50,618 nt of DNA from the NCBI RefSeq assembly GCF_006538705.1, contig NZ_BJLP01000030.1, forward strand, positions 1-50,618. The letters run 5' to 3'. Shown here in pieces: positions 15,159 through 26,187 of the stretch. This DNA comes from Cellulomonas uda. Lineage in GTDB: Bacteria > Actinomycetota > Actinomycetes > Actinomycetales > Cellulomonadaceae. Position 1 is the stretch's first letter. Every line of letters begins with the position of its first letter. The position numbers and the translations under genes were made by a program. The notes below the pieces were generated by a model that had not been told where the DNA came from, did no database searches, and worked only from the letters and a program-made list of their open reading frames with translations.

Positions 15159-15641
15159 TCAGCCTTGCGCGTCGAGCCGGGCCGCGACGTCCGCGGGGAA
15201 CCCGCCCGTCGCGATCGGACCCCAGCGCTCGGGCGTGATCCGGATCAGCGACTTGCCCTGCACCCGCATCGCCGCCCGGTACTCGCCCCAGTCCGGGTGC
15301 TCGCCCGCGATGCAGCGGAAGTAGTCGACCAGCGCGTCCTCCGCCTCCGGCATGTGCAGCACCTGCGCGGTGCCGTCGACCTGCACCCACGGGCCGTCCC
15401 ACTCGTCCGAGAGCACGCACACGCTCACGCGTGCGTCACGCCCGGCGTTGCGCGTCTTGGCGCGGCCCGGGTAGGTGGAGATCACGATGCGGCCCTCGTC
15501 GTCCACGCCGCCCGAGACGGGCGAGACCTGCGGGCGGCCGTCCGCGCGCGTGGTGACGAGCAGCAGGTGGTGCCGCGGCCGGACGAAGTCCAGCAGCTCG
15601 TCGAGAGGGACCTGGGTCGTGCGGGCGATGGTTCGCGGCAT
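15159..15641 (-). CDS. PPOX-class (F420-dependent/FMN-binding split-barrel) oxidoreductase
   Basis: The protein has 160 residues, single split-barrel domain: LLLVTTRADGRPQVSPVSGGVDDEGRIVISTYPGRAKTRNA is the flavin/F420-type core, followed by VSVCVLSDEWDGPWVQVDGTAQVL and a RITPERW ending. The family reduces small molecules with F420 or binds FMN; the substrate is not predictable. ATG 15641 is supported by TACGGT six bases upstream. It is the first gene of an operon with the sirtuin. Confidence 0.85.
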   Translation of the reverse strand: MPRTIARTTQVPLDELLDFVRPRHHLLLVTTRADGRPQVSPVSGGVDDEGRIVISTYPGRAKTRNAGRDARVSVCVLSDEWDGPWVQVDGTAQVLHMPEAEDALVDYFRCIAGEHPDWGEYRAAMRVQGKSLIRITPERWGPIATGGFPADVAARLDAQG

Positions 15642-15647
15642 ACGACG

Positions 15648-15653
15648 ACCGTA
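15648..15653 (-). promoter_or_regulatory. Candidate -10 element (TACGGT) of the PPOX-sirtuin operon
   Basis: On the minus strand TACGGT is followed by CGTCGT and then ATG 15641: leaderless spacing. Confidence 0.55.
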
Positions 15654-15711
15654 CGACGAACTCAGCCGCGACCGTCGTCACGTGACGAGTACGAGCCCCT
15701 CACGGATCGCA

Positions 15712-15747
15712 CCGCCCCCGCGCCACGGGTTGCGTGGGCGGGGGCGG
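15712..15747 (-). terminator. Hairpin terminator downstream of the MMPL gene
   Basis: A 10-bp GC stem (CCGCCCCCGC / GCGGGGGCGG) continues, after a one-base bulge, into CCACG/CGTGG with a ~5-nt loop. It lies 16 nt past the MMPL stop in the direction of transcription. Confidence 0.65.
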
Positions 15748-15763
15748 CGCCGGGTGCGGGTGG

Positions 15764-17866
15764 TCAGCCGACAGGTTCGGGGACCCGCGCGACCGCCGGT
15801 GCGGGCTCCGGCTCGGGGCGGCGGGCCAGGCGGCTCGGCCACCACATGCGCGGGCCGATGTCGAGGTTGAGCGCGGTGACGAGCACGGAGCGGACGACGA
15901 GCGTGTCCAGCAGCACGCCGAACGCCACGGCGAACCCGATCTCGGCGAACCCGACCGCCGGCAGCGTGCCGAGCGTCGCGAACGTGCCCGCGAGGACCAG
16001 ACCGGCGGACGTGATGACACCCCCGGTCGCCGCGAGGCCGACGAGCGTGCCCCGCCGGTGACCGACGCGCTGCACCTCCTCACGCACGCGCGTCATGAGG
16101 AAGATGTTGTAGTCGATGCCCAACGCGACCAGGAACACGAAGACGAACAGCGGGAACGACGAGTCGGCGCCCGCGAAGTCGAACACGTGGCGGAACACGA
16201 GCGCCGAGACGCCGATGGCCGCACCGAACGACAGGATCACCGTGCCCATGAGCACGAGCGGCGCGACGACCGAGCGCAGGAGCGCGACGAGGATCAGCAG
16301 GACCGCGAGCAGGATGATCGGGATCACGACGAGGTTGTCGCGGGCCGACGCGCGCTGCACGTCCAGGTTGATCGCGGTCTCCCCGCCGACCACGGCGTCC
16401 GCACCCGGCACCGCGTGCACGGCGTCCCGGACGCGGTCGATGGTGTCGAAGGCCGCCTCGGAGTCCGGCTCGCTGGTGAGCGTGCCCTCGAGGTAGGCGG
16501 TGCCGTCCGCGACGACGGGCTCGGTGACGCTCGTCGGGTCGATGCCCTCGACGCCCGCGAACGCCGCGCGTACGTCGTCGGCCGCCGACGCGTGCGCCAG
16601 CACGACGACGGGCGTCCCGACGCCACCCGTGAAGTGGTCGACGAGCACCTGCTCGCCGACGATCGACGGCTGCTCGGTGGTGAACGACTCCTCGGTCGAC
16701 AGGCCCGTCGCGTTGAGCTGCAGGGCCCCGAACGACGCGATGACGAGCACCACGGACGTCCCGACCCACGTGCGACGCGGCCGCAGCGCGATGCGGTCAC
16801 CCACGCGCGCCCAGAAGCCGTGCTCGGTCGGCTCGGCGTCGCCCAGGTGCGGCACGCGCGGCCAGAACACCCAGCGGCCGACCGTGACGAGCAGCGCCGG
16901 CAGGAGCGTGAGCATGACGAGCAGGCAGACGACGATGCCCGCGGCCGCCACCGGCCCCAGCCCGGCGGTCGAGCTCATCGTCGCGAACAGCAGGCACAGC
17001 ATCCCGGCCGCGACCGTCGCGCCGGACGCGATGATCGCCGGGCTCGCCCGGTGCAGCGCGACCGCCATCGCGGCGTGCCGGTCACCGTTCCTGCGCAGCT
17101 CCTCGCGGTACCTCGCGGTGAGCAGCAACGCGTAGTCGGTGCCCGCGCCGAACACGAGGACGGTGAGGATGCCCGCGCTCTGCGCGTTCACGGTGAGGTC
17201 CGCGTTCTCCGCCAGCAGGTACACCACGGCCTGCGCGACGGTCAGCGCGACTCCCGCCGAGACCAGGGGCAGCAGCCACAGCACCGGGCTGCGGTAGGTG
17301 AGCAGCAGGATCACGATGACGACCGCGGCTGCGGCGTACAGCAGCGTCGAGTCGATGCCCTCGAACGCCGCCGCCGAGTCCGCCGACGCCCCGACCGGCC
17401 CGGTCACGTGCAGCGCCAGCCCCTCGGGGTTGTCCGCGCCCGCGGCGCGCAGCGCGTCGACCACGTCGATCGACTGGTCCCAGTCCTCCATGGACACCGG
17501 CACGATCACCTGCGCGGCCTCACCGTCCTGCGAGACCTGCGGCCCGACGACCTCGCCCGCGAGCAGCTCGACCGCGCCGAACGCGCGCACGTCGTCGGCG
17601 ATCGCCTGCTCGTCCTGCGCCGTCAGACCTCCGGGCCGCTCGTAGACGACGACCGCCGGTGCGGTGTCCTCCGGGACGAACGCGGCGGCGCGCTCCAGCA
17701 CCTGCGTGGACTCCGCGTCCTTCGGGAGCCAGCTGCCGGCGTCGTTGTCCTGCGCGTCGGTGAGCTTTCCCGCGAGCGGGCCGAGCAGCGCGAGCGCGCC
17801 CAGCCAGAACACGATGACGACGTACTTCACGTACCGGTGGGTGACCCACCCGGCGACCTTGACCAT
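15764..17866 (-). CDS. MMPL-family RND transporter
   Basis: The protein has 700 residues from ATG 17866 with a purine-rich AGGGGG upstream. It has RND/MMPL architecture: TM1 (about 12-34), a large extracytoplasmic loop (35-170), a block of five or six TMs (about 180-345), a second loop (375-515) and a final TM block (about 520-670). MMPL motifs such as LVFGAGTDYALLLTARYREEL and ALGIDYNIFLMTRVREE are present, with the Asp residues used for proton coupling. The substrate is unknown; relatives export lipids or drugs. The in-frame extension to 17944 lacks homology. No regulator is adjacent. Confidence 0.92.
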   Translation of the reverse strand: MVKVAGWVTHRYVKYVVIVFWLGALALLGPLAGKLTDAQDNDAGSWLPKDAESTQVLERAAAFVPEDTAPAVVVYERPGGLTAQDEQAIADDVRAFGAVELLAGEVVGPQVSQDGEAAQVIVPVSMEDWDQSIDVVDALRAAGADNPEGLALHVTGPVGASADSAAAFEGIDSTLLYAAAAVVIVILLLTYRSPVLWLLPLVSAGVALTVAQAVVYLLAENADLTVNAQSAGILTVLVFGAGTDYALLLTARYREELRRNGDRHAAMAVALHRASPAIIASGATVAAGMLCLLFATMSSTAGLGPVAAAGIVVCLLVMLTLLPALLVTVGRWVFWPRVPHLGDAEPTEHGFWARVGDRIALRPRRTWVGTSVVLVIASFGALQLNATGLSTEESFTTEQPSIVGEQVLVDHFTGGVGTPVVVLAHASAADDVRAAFAGVEGIDPTSVTEPVVADGTAYLEGTLTSEPDSEAAFDTIDRVRDAVHAVPGADAVVGGETAINLDVQRASARDNLVVIPIILLAVLLILVALLRSVVAPLVLMGTVILSFGAAIGVSALVFRHVFDFAGADSSFPLFVFVFLVALGIDYNIFLMTRVREEVQRVGHRRGTLVGLAATGGVITSAGLVLAGTFATLGTLPAVGFAEIGFAVAFGVLLDTLVVRSVLVTALNLDIGPRMWWPSRLARRPEPEPAPAVARVPEPVG

Positions 17867-18019
17867 GACACGCCCCCTGGACTGCGTCGATGTGAGGGAG
17901 AGGAGACGGCGCGGACCGTGCGCCGAGGAAACGCTCCCGCACAAGGGGCGAACAGGGACATCCGGGATACCCCCGGTTCCGAGGTGGGGTTCCCCTGAGG
18001 TCTCGGGTCGGGGTCGGGC

Positions 18020-19882
18020 TCAGGCCCCGACCGGCTGGGCGGCGAACCGCTTGGCGACGTCGGCCAGCGCGAGGCTGCTGCCCGAGGCCAACTCCTGGCT
18101 GTCCAGCTTCGTCGTGAGCGCCAGCGTGGTGCCGTCGTGCAGGTCGAACGCGACCCGGACCGGGAAGCGCCGCGTGACACGGCCCGCGACGACGTCCTCG
18201 AACGGCACGAACCAGCTCCGCGCGGCGAGCTCGGCCGGTGACGCGCTCGCGGCCAGCGCGCGCAGGCGCTTGCGGCCCTCCTGGTAGCGCTTCGGGCACG
18301 GCACCAGGACGAGCCCGTGCGTCAGGACGAGCAGGTCGAAGTGGTCGCGGCCGACGACGACGTTGGCGACACCCGCGACCACGGCCGCACCCCGGGCGTC
18401 CGCCTCCGCGGACGCGGCGACCGCGTCGAGCTCGACCCCGAGCGCGACGAGCTGCGCCCGCAGCTCCGACGCGCCGCTCGGGCCCTGCCCGCCGAGCAGC
18501 GCGAGCGGCCGCAGGTCGAAGGGCGCGCCGTCGGGCCCGACGAACGGGTCGCGCGCGTCCCAGCGGTGCTCCCACCGCGCGGCCCCGCCCTCGACGAGCG
18601 CGCACCGCAGGACCGCCTCCCACACCGCCGTCGCGGGGGTCGCGCCCGTCTCGTCGGGGTCTGCGGCGGCGTCCATCCCGAGGTCGAGCAGGACCTCGTC
18701 GAGCCGCCCCTGCTCCGTCAGGTCGAGCAGGCCCGCCAAGGACCCGACCTCGACCCCGAGCCGCCGGCCCACGGCGCGGAACACGATGTCGGCCGTGTGC
18801 TGCGCGCTCGCCGCTCGGGCCCGCGGCGTGAGCTCGTCCCAAGGCAGGCGCTCACGGTCGGCGTACCGCACCACGGCCTCGGCGAGCATCCCGGTCAGGG
18901 CCGGCAGGTCGCGGACGAGCGTGCCGGCCGGGCGCGAGTCCCGCGGGACGACCGGGTCGTCGGCCAGCTCCATCGCGGCCACCCGGGCCGCCGTCGACGG
19001 GTGGCTGTCCCACCGGGCCTGCTCGTCCGACGGCGCGAGCGTGCGCAGCCGGTCCAGCTCGTCCCTGCGGGCCGCGAGCAGCGCGGCGAACCCGCTGAAG
19101 AACTCGTCGCTCGTCGGCGCCAGACCCGCCTCCCACGCGTCGGAGACGTACCGGTCGAAGTAGAACCGCCACGCGACCGACAGCACCTCCAGCTCGTGGA
19201 GCGTGCCGGCCGCGACCTCCCGCCCGGCGACCTGCACCGACACGGCATCCGCCTCGAGCTCCTGGCGGCGGCTGATCGCGGCGGACGCGAGCAGGTACAG
19301 CCGCCCGTACCCGCGCAGCACCCAACCGGCGACGCCCGTGACCTCCGCGGCCGCGGCGCCGACCGCCTGCCGGCCGCGGTAGGCGATGGGCGCGAGACGC
19401 GTGTGACCGTGCGAGTAGTGCCCGAGCTCGTGCGCGAGCACCGAGCGCAGCTGCGCGACGTCGAGCGCCTGCAGGAGCGGGAGGCCCACGTACAGGCGCC
19501 GCGTCCCCGCGACGAGCCCGAGCGCCCGCGCGTCCTCGGAGACGAACGCGTTCAGGTCGTGCACGAGGCGGACCTCGCGCGGGACGCTCGTGCGAGCAGC
19601 GGCCGCCAGCTCCTCGACCGTCGCCCACAGCTCGGGTGCGGTCTCGCGCGTCAGGACGACCCCCGTGGGCTCGTGCGTCTGCGCCTTGCTCACCTTGCGC
19701 ATCGTCACGACGAACCCGAACGCCGCGGCCAGCGCGAAGATCGCGAGCTTGGCCCCGATGGTGTGCCCCGAGGAGATCAGCGCGACGCCCACCGCGAGGA
19801 TCCCGAGGAACACGAGCGCGGCCGTGACGTAGAACCCTGCGATGAGCGCCAAGCACAGCAGCGCGCGGTAGGTGGTCTTCAC
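18020..19882 (-). CDS. M48-family membrane zinc metalloprotease (HtpX/Ste24-like)
   Basis: The protein has 620 residues. Two or three TMs occupy the N-terminus (about 8-35 and 45-62). The zinc site is HELGH (H151, E152, H155) in VLAHELGHYSHGHTRLAP, and the third ligand is in RRQELEADAVS. A C-terminal ~300-residue extension, longer than typical HtpX (~290 aa), carries no domain I recognise. Such proteases act in membrane protein quality control. GTG 19882 is supported by CATACT six bases upstream. Confidence 0.9.
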   Translation of the reverse strand: MKTTYRALLCLALIAGFYVTAALVFLGILAVGVALISSGHTIGAKLAIFALAAAFGFVVTMRKVSKAQTHEPTGVVLTRETAPELWATVEELAAAARTSVPREVRLVHDLNAFVSEDARALGLVAGTRRLYVGLPLLQALDVAQLRSVLAHELGHYSHGHTRLAPIAYRGRQAVGAAAAEVTGVAGWVLRGYGRLYLLASAAISRRQELEADAVSVQVAGREVAAGTLHELEVLSVAWRFYFDRYVSDAWEAGLAPTSDEFFSGFAALLAARRDELDRLRTLAPSDEQARWDSHPSTAARVAAMELADDPVVPRDSRPAGTLVRDLPALTGMLAEAVVRYADRERLPWDELTPRARAASAQHTADIVFRAVGRRLGVEVGSLAGLLDLTEQGRLDEVLLDLGMDAAADPDETGATPATAVWEAVLRCALVEGGAARWEHRWDARDPFVGPDGAPFDLRPLALLGGQGPSGASELRAQLVALGVELDAVAASAEADARGAAVVAGVANVVVGRDHFDLLVLTHGLVLVPCPKRYQEGRKRLRALAASASPAELAARSWFVPFEDVVAGRVTRRFPVRVAFDLHDGTTLALTTKLDSQELASGSSLALADVAKRFAAQPVGA

Positions 19883-19888
19883 GCGTCG

Positions 19889-19894
19889 AGTATG
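19889..19894 (-). promoter_or_regulatory. Candidate -10 element (CATACT) of the M48 protease gene
   Basis: On the minus strand CATACT is followed by CGACGC and then GTG 19882: leaderless spacing. Confidence 0.5.
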
Positions 19895-19978
19895 GCGAGC
19901 CGGACTCCCGGCACGGGGTCCTTTCGACCTAGTCGTCCCATCGTCCCCCCGTCCGGACGACGACGTCTTCGCGGACCG

Positions 19979-20812
19979 TCACCCGACGAGCGTGCTGCGG
20001 AGCTCGATGACGTCGAACGGCTCGAACGGCGTCGTCGTGTGGGCGGTCCCTTGGATGTCGCGCCATTCGCGGTCCGGGTCCTCGTCGACGCGGTACTTCC
20101 CTTCCCACGTCGTCGTGAGGATGACGGTTGCGGTGAGCTCTTGCGAGTAGGTGTGCGCGACGTCGAACGACGGGTAGGGCGCGCCGGGGTCGTCGGTCTC
20201 GAGCACCGCGCCGTCACCGAAGTCCCACGTGTACGCCACCGGGTAGACCTCGACGTCGATGCCGTAGCCCAGCAGTGAGGTGCGGAAGGTGCGGTTCTCG
20301 GGTTCGGCGTACACGATCAGCGCCTTGTTGACCAACGCCTCCGTGCCGGCAGGTTGGCGATGCGCTGTGAGCGGCTTGATCGTGAGACGACGCAGGTCGC
20401 GCTCGGTCAGCGCGGGCAGGAGGTCATCAGGGCAAGCCCATCCGGCCCGCATCTGCCAGAGTGTCCAGTCGTCACTCGTCGGCGTCGGCCGAGTCCGGAC
20501 CCACAGGGGTTCGACGGGCGCCTCCCCCTCGCACCACGGGACCTGGACCGTGCCGTTCGGTGGGCCGCAGGGACCGTCGATGCCCGGCGTCAGGTACTCA
20601 GAGTTCACGTTGCACAGTGGTGCACGCGCGTACTGCTTCAGGGGATCGGGCTTGGCCTTCCAGGAACGTAGTTCCTGCTCCCCTTCGAACGCGTCGACGA
20701 GGACGACCTTGTCCTCGCCCATCTGCGACTTGGCCGAGGCCAGGGTGGGCGTCGCGGCGACGATCGTGGCGGCCGCGGTGAGCACGAGGGCGGTCCTACG
20801 AGTCGCGTTCAC
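19979..20812 (-). CDS. Secreted PKD-domain protein (cassette copy A)
   Basis: The protein has 277 residues. Signal peptide is at 1-27 (RTALVLTAAATIVAATPTLASA). The mature part has a cysteine-containing N-terminal region with four Cys shared with copy B (APLCNVN, IDGPCGPP, VPWCEG, GWACPDD). A C-terminal PKD-like beta domain follows, marked by YTWDFGDG and FDVAHTYSQELTATVILTTTW. PKD domains are extracellular binding or spacer folds. Function is unknown. The start overlaps the DUF6318 stop by 4 nt, so they are coupled and may act together at the cell surface. Confidence 0.85.
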   Translation of the reverse strand: MNATRRTALVLTAAATIVAATPTLASAKSQMGEDKVVLVDAFEGEQELRSWKAKPDPLKQYARAPLCNVNSEYLTPGIDGPCGPPNGTVQVPWCEGEAPVEPLWVRTRPTPTSDDWTLWQMRAGWACPDDLLPALTERDLRRLTIKPLTAHRQPAGTEALVNKALIVYAEPENRTFRTSLLGYGIDVEVYPVAYTWDFGDGAVLETDDPGAPYPSFDVAHTYSQELTATVILTTTWEGKYRVDEDPDREWRDIQGTAHTTTPFEPFDVIELRSTLVG

Positions 20813-21441
20813 GAGTTCTTGCCCCAGTCATCGACCTGGACACCGTTGACGACCCACCGGCTGCCCGTCCAGGCGAGGCTGAAGTTCGCCTTGTACGAGA
20901 GCGTCTCGGGGAAGTCCTCGACGAGGGTGCCGTCTGCGGCGACCGTCTGCGACGGCGTCTCGATGTACTCGACCCCGACCACGAACTCTCCGCCACCCAT
21001 GTCGAAGCCCGACGTGAAGCCGAGCTCGAAGGCGCCACCTTCGCCGTGGTTCCCGGCCCCATGAATCTCGGTGACGAAGTCGCGAACGCTCGAGCAATAG
21101 GTGCACGGTCGTCCGCTCAGGGCATCCCAGTCGGCGAGGTCCCCGGTGGCGACGACATACGGGAAGAGCGACAGGAAGTAGCGCGCGACGGCCTTCGCGT
21201 TCTCTTCGGTCGCCGGGCCGTCGAGCGCGGCAGGACGCTCGGGTGGGATGGTGACGTCCTGCTGGTCCGTCGTGGGACCAGGCGAGGGAGCCGGCGTCGT
21301 CGGGGACGGCTCCGGCCTCGCGGTGGCGGTGACCGCGGTCACGGGCGGTGTCGTCCCGAAAGGTTGCGGGCTCGCGTCGGTGCAGGCGGCGAGGGCGAGG
21401 GTCGCGAGGGAGATCAGCAGCGCGGTGGGCGTCCGGGACAT
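20809..21441 (-). CDS. DUF6318-type lipoprotein (cassette copy A)
   Basis: The protein has 210 residues. The lipobox LAAC (Cys about 20) predicts a membrane-anchored lipoprotein, followed by a Pro/Thr-rich linker to about residue 62. The folded domain begins PAALDGPATEENAKAVARYFLSLFPYVVATGD and includes a CxxC (CTYC), GNHGEGGAFELGF and a final SLAWTGSRWVVNGVQV strand, an NTF2/SnoaL-like layout. This actinobacterial family has no known function. ATG 21441 has TAGTTT six bases upstream. Confidence 0.85.
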   Translation of the reverse strand: MSRTPTALLISLATLALAACTDASPQPFGTTPPVTAVTATARPEPSPTTPAPSPGPTTDQQDVTIPPERPAALDGPATEENAKAVARYFLSLFPYVVATGDLADWDALSGRPCTYCSSVRDFVTEIHGAGNHGEGGAFELGFTSGFDMGGGEFVVGVEYIETPSQTVAADGTLVEDFPETLSYKANFSLAWTGSRWVVNGVQVDDWGKNS

Positions 21442-21447
21442 GGGCGA

Positions 21448-21453
21448 AAACTA
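21448..21453 (-). promoter_or_regulatory. Candidate -10 element (TAGTTT), cassette copy A
   Basis: On the minus strand TAGTTT is followed by TCGCCC and ATG 21441. The segment upstream, including a TTGTCCACA 9-mer at 21494-21502, is shared with copy B. The rest of 21503-21621 shows no gene. Confidence 0.55.
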
Positions 21454-21621
21454 CCCAACTCGGACACGCGACGGGTGGGGTGGTCCGCCGGGCTGTGGAC
21501 AAGCGTCCTCGCGGGGCGTTGCGGCGCGTTCTCGAGCGCCATCCACACAGACGAGCGTGCGGATCTCGTCGATGAACAGCCATCTCTCAACCCTTACCGA
21601 TGAGCCCCGAGGAACCGGATG

Positions 21622-22467
21622 TCACCCGACGAGCGTGCTGCGGAGCTCGATGACGTCGAACGGCGCGAACGGCGTCGTGGTCTGCGCCGTGCCGGTGATG
21701 TCCCGCCACTCGTGGTCCGGGTCCTCGTCCACCCGGTACTTGCCCTTCCACGTCGTCGTCAGGGTGAGGTGGGCGCTCAGCTCGTCGGCGTAGGTGTGCG
21801 CGACGTCGAACGAGGGGTAAGGGGAGCCGGGGTCGACCGTCGTGAGGCTCTGCCCGTCGCCGAAGTCCCACGTGTACTCGACCGGGTAGACGTCGACGTC
21901 GATCCCGAAGCCGAACAGGTCCGTGCGGAACGTGCGGTGCTCGGCGTCCGCGTAGACGATCAGCGGCTTGTTCACGAGCGCCTCCTCACCAGAAGGCTGG
22001 CGGTGCGCGGTCAGCGGCTCGATCGTCAGCCGGCGGAGGTCCTCCTGGCTGAACGGCGGCAGAAGATCGTCGGGGCACGCCCACCCCGAGAGCATCTCCC
22101 AGGCGCTCCAGTTCGTGCTCGTCGGCGTCGGGCGCGTGCGGCGCCACAGCGGCTCGACCGGCTCGTCATCGCCGCAGCCCGGGACGGCGACGGTGCCGTT
22201 CGGAGGGGCGCACGTGCCGTCGATCTCCGGCGTCAGGTACTGGGAGTTGACGTTGCACAATGGCGCACGGGCGTACGCGATCCGAGGGTCGGGATTCGCC
22301 TGCCATGCTCGCAGGGCGAGGTTCCCCTTGAACGCGTCGAGCAGCTCCACCACGTCCTCGCCGACGCGAGTACGAGGAAAGGGCGGTTCCGGGGTCGCGC
22401 CCGCGGTGACCAGCACGACGATCGCCGCAGCCGCCCAGAGGACGGCGTGGCGGCCGAGGCCCTTCAC
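21622..22467 (-). CDS. Secreted PKD-domain protein (cassette copy B)
   Basis: The protein has 281 residues from GTG 22467. Signal peptide is about 1-28 (HAVLWAAAAIVVLVTAGA), unrelated in sequence to that of copy A. The mature protein aligns with copy A throughout, keeping the four cysteines (APLCNVN, IDGTCAPP, VPGCGDD, GWACPDD), the LTAHRQPSG segment, YTWDFGDG and the identical C-terminus FDVIELRSTLVG. The start overlaps the copy B DUF6318 stop (GTGA). The open frame continues upstream to 23175, but that is the shadow of the DUF6318 gene. Confidence 0.85.
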   Translation of the reverse strand: MKGLGRHAVLWAAAAIVVLVTAGATPEPPFPRTRVGEDVVELLDAFKGNLALRAWQANPDPRIAYARAPLCNVNSQYLTPEIDGTCAPPNGTVAVPGCGDDEPVEPLWRRTRPTPTSTNWSAWEMLSGWACPDDLLPPFSQEDLRRLTIEPLTAHRQPSGEEALVNKPLIVYADAEHRTFRTDLFGFGIDVDVYPVEYTWDFGDGQSLTTVDPGSPYPSFDVAHTYADELSAHLTLTTTWKGKYRVDEDPDHEWRDITGTAQTTTPFAPFDVIELRSTLVG

Positions 22468-23114
22468 TGCTTGCCGGCCCACTCGTCCACCTCGACGCCG
22501 TCGACGACCCAGGACGAGGACGAGCGTCGGAGTTCGAAGTTCGCCTTCATGCTGTAGGTGTCCGGGAAGTCCTCGACGACCGACCCATCGGACGCGACGG
22601 TCCGGGACGGCGTCTCGAGGTACTCGATCCCGACGACGAAGCGGCCGTCTTCCAACGCGAACGCCGAGGTGAAGTTCAGCTCGAGCGCACCGCCGGTGCC
22701 GTGGTTGCCCTTGCCGTGGATCTCCTTGGCGGTCGCCGCGATGCTGTCGCAGAAACTGCACTCGGGGCCACTGAGCTGGTCCCACGTCGACAGGTCGCCC
22801 GTGGCGAAGACGTACGGCACCAGTGACAGGAAGTACCGCGCGACGGCCTTCGCGTTGTCCTCGGTGGCAGCGCCGACAAGGGCGGCAGGTGGCTGAGGCG
22901 GTGTCGTCATGTCCTGGTCCGGCCCTGCGCTGCTCGTCGGCGCGGCCGACGGGGACGGCGCGGTCGTCGTCGAGGCCGACGCTGTCGACGGTGGGGTCGT
23001 CGCGGCGGTTGCGGCCACGGTGACAGCTCTCTCGGGTTCGGGCCCGCCGTCGGTGCAGGCGGCGAGGGTGAGGGTCGCCAGGGCAAGCATCAGCGCGGCG
23101 GGCAGGCGGGACAT
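22464..23114 (-). CDS. DUF6318-type lipoprotein (cassette copy B)
   Basis: The protein has 216 residues with lipobox LAAC, then a low-complexity Ala/Thr/Pro/Ser linker of different sequence and length from copy A. The folded domain matches copy A closely: PAALVGAATEDNAKAVARYFLSLVPYVFATGD, a conserved CxxC (CSFC), GNHGTGGALELNF and VVGIEYLETPSRTVASDG. The fast-evolving linker with a conserved core and retained CxxC argues that both copies are under selection. ATG 23114 has TACTTT six bases upstream. Confidence 0.85.
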   Translation of the reverse strand: MSRLPAALMLALATLTLAACTDGGPEPERAVTVAATAATTPPSTASASTTTAPSPSAAPTSSAGPDQDMTTPPQPPAALVGAATEDNAKAVARYFLSLVPYVFATGDLSTWDQLSGPECSFCDSIAATAKEIHGKGNHGTGGALELNFTSAFALEDGRFVVGIEYLETPSRTVASDGSVVEDFPDTYSMKANFELRRSSSSWVVDGVEVDEWAGKQ

Positions 23115-23120
23115 GCGGGA

Positions 23121-23126
23121 AAAGTA
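23121..23126 (-). promoter_or_regulatory. Candidate -10 element (TACTTT), cassette copy B
   Basis: On the minus strand TACTTT is followed by TCCCGC and ATG 23114. The duplicated TTGTCCACA 9-mer is at 23167-23175. Confidence 0.55.
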
Positions 23127-23219
23127 CCCAACTCGGACATCTGGCGGGTGGGGTGGTCCGTCGGGATGTGGACAACCGACCGGGCCGGGTCGCGTGAGCA
23201 GGTGGTCGGGGCGTGGGCT

Positions 23220-23237
23220 TTCACGCCTGCGGCGAAC
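23220..23237 (+). promoter_or_regulatory. Candidate ClgR operator upstream of clpC
   Basis: TTCACGCCTGCGGCGAAC matches the ClgR consensus as I recall it for Corynebacterium (WNNWCGCYNANRGCGWWS) at all but one defined position. ClgR activates clp genes in Actinobacteria. The site lies just upstream of the expected -35 region of the candidate clpC promoter, a suitable place for an activator. Confidence 0.5.
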
Positions 23238-23265
23238 ACGGGCCTATCGGCCAGGGTGCCGCCGT

Positions 23266-23271
23266 TAGCAT
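23266..23271 (+). promoter_or_regulatory. Candidate clpC -10 element (TAGCAT)
   Basis: TAGCAT predicts a transcript start near 23278 and a leader of about 80 nt. The leader ends in the ribosome binding site GAGGAG just before the clpC start. Confidence 0.45.
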
Positions 23272-23358
23272 CGAACAACGCCGCATCGTCGTCGGCCCCT
23301 GGCGCTCCCCACCGAAGCCGGGTCAGGGCGACGAGCACGCCGCTCGTGAGGAGTGCAC

Positions 23359-25938
<2,580 letters not shown>

Positions 25939-25959
25939 CGCACACCTCAGCACGACACC

Positions 25960-25997
25960 GGCGAGGGCCGGGACCGCACCAGGTCCCGGCCCTCGCC
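25960..25997 (+). terminator. clpC terminator hairpin
   Basis: A perfect 16-bp stem (GGCGAGGGCCGGGACC and complement) with a 6-nt loop lies 21 nt after the clpC stop. 25998-26175 shows nothing else recognisable. Confidence 0.8.
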
Positions 25998-26175
25998 GCG
26001 ATCGGGCCTCTCGACCGCGCGCGCGGCGGGGCACCCCGACCGACCCGAACGGCGTGCCGGCGCGCATCCACCGGGAGGGCTGCGCCGCGCGCGGACGTCG
26101 GCGCGGCGTGCGGGTGGGCGCGCGCCGTGACACCCCGGCGGGACCCTGGTCCGGCTCGTCGTCGGCGCCGGGTGG

Positions 26176-26181
26176 CACCAT
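26176..26181 (+). promoter_or_regulatory. Candidate -10 element (CACCAT) of the serine hydrolase gene
   Basis: CACCAT ends six bases before ATG 26188, fitting the leaderless pattern of neighbouring genes. Confidence 0.4.
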
Positions 26182-26187
26182 CGCGGC

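Larger units (their letters stand above)
19978..23175 (-). repeat. Tandem duplication of a two-gene cassette with its promoter
   Basis: Unit A spans about 19978-21502 and unit B about 21621-23175. Each holds a DUF6318 lipoprotein gene followed, with a 4-nt overlap, by a PKD-type secreted protein gene. The 44 bases at the 3' ends (19978-20021 and 21621-21664) are identical, extending slightly past the stop codons. Promoter regions are also conserved (TACCCAACTCGGACA, GGGTGGGGTGGTCCG, TGTGGACAA). The coding parts have diverged to roughly three quarters identity by eye. Confidence 0.88.

Noticed and set aside
21503..21621. Small gene or insertion between the two DUF6318/PKD cassettes
   Set aside because: Only ~120 bp, no RBS-supported frame and no terminal repeats; it is simply the junction spacer.
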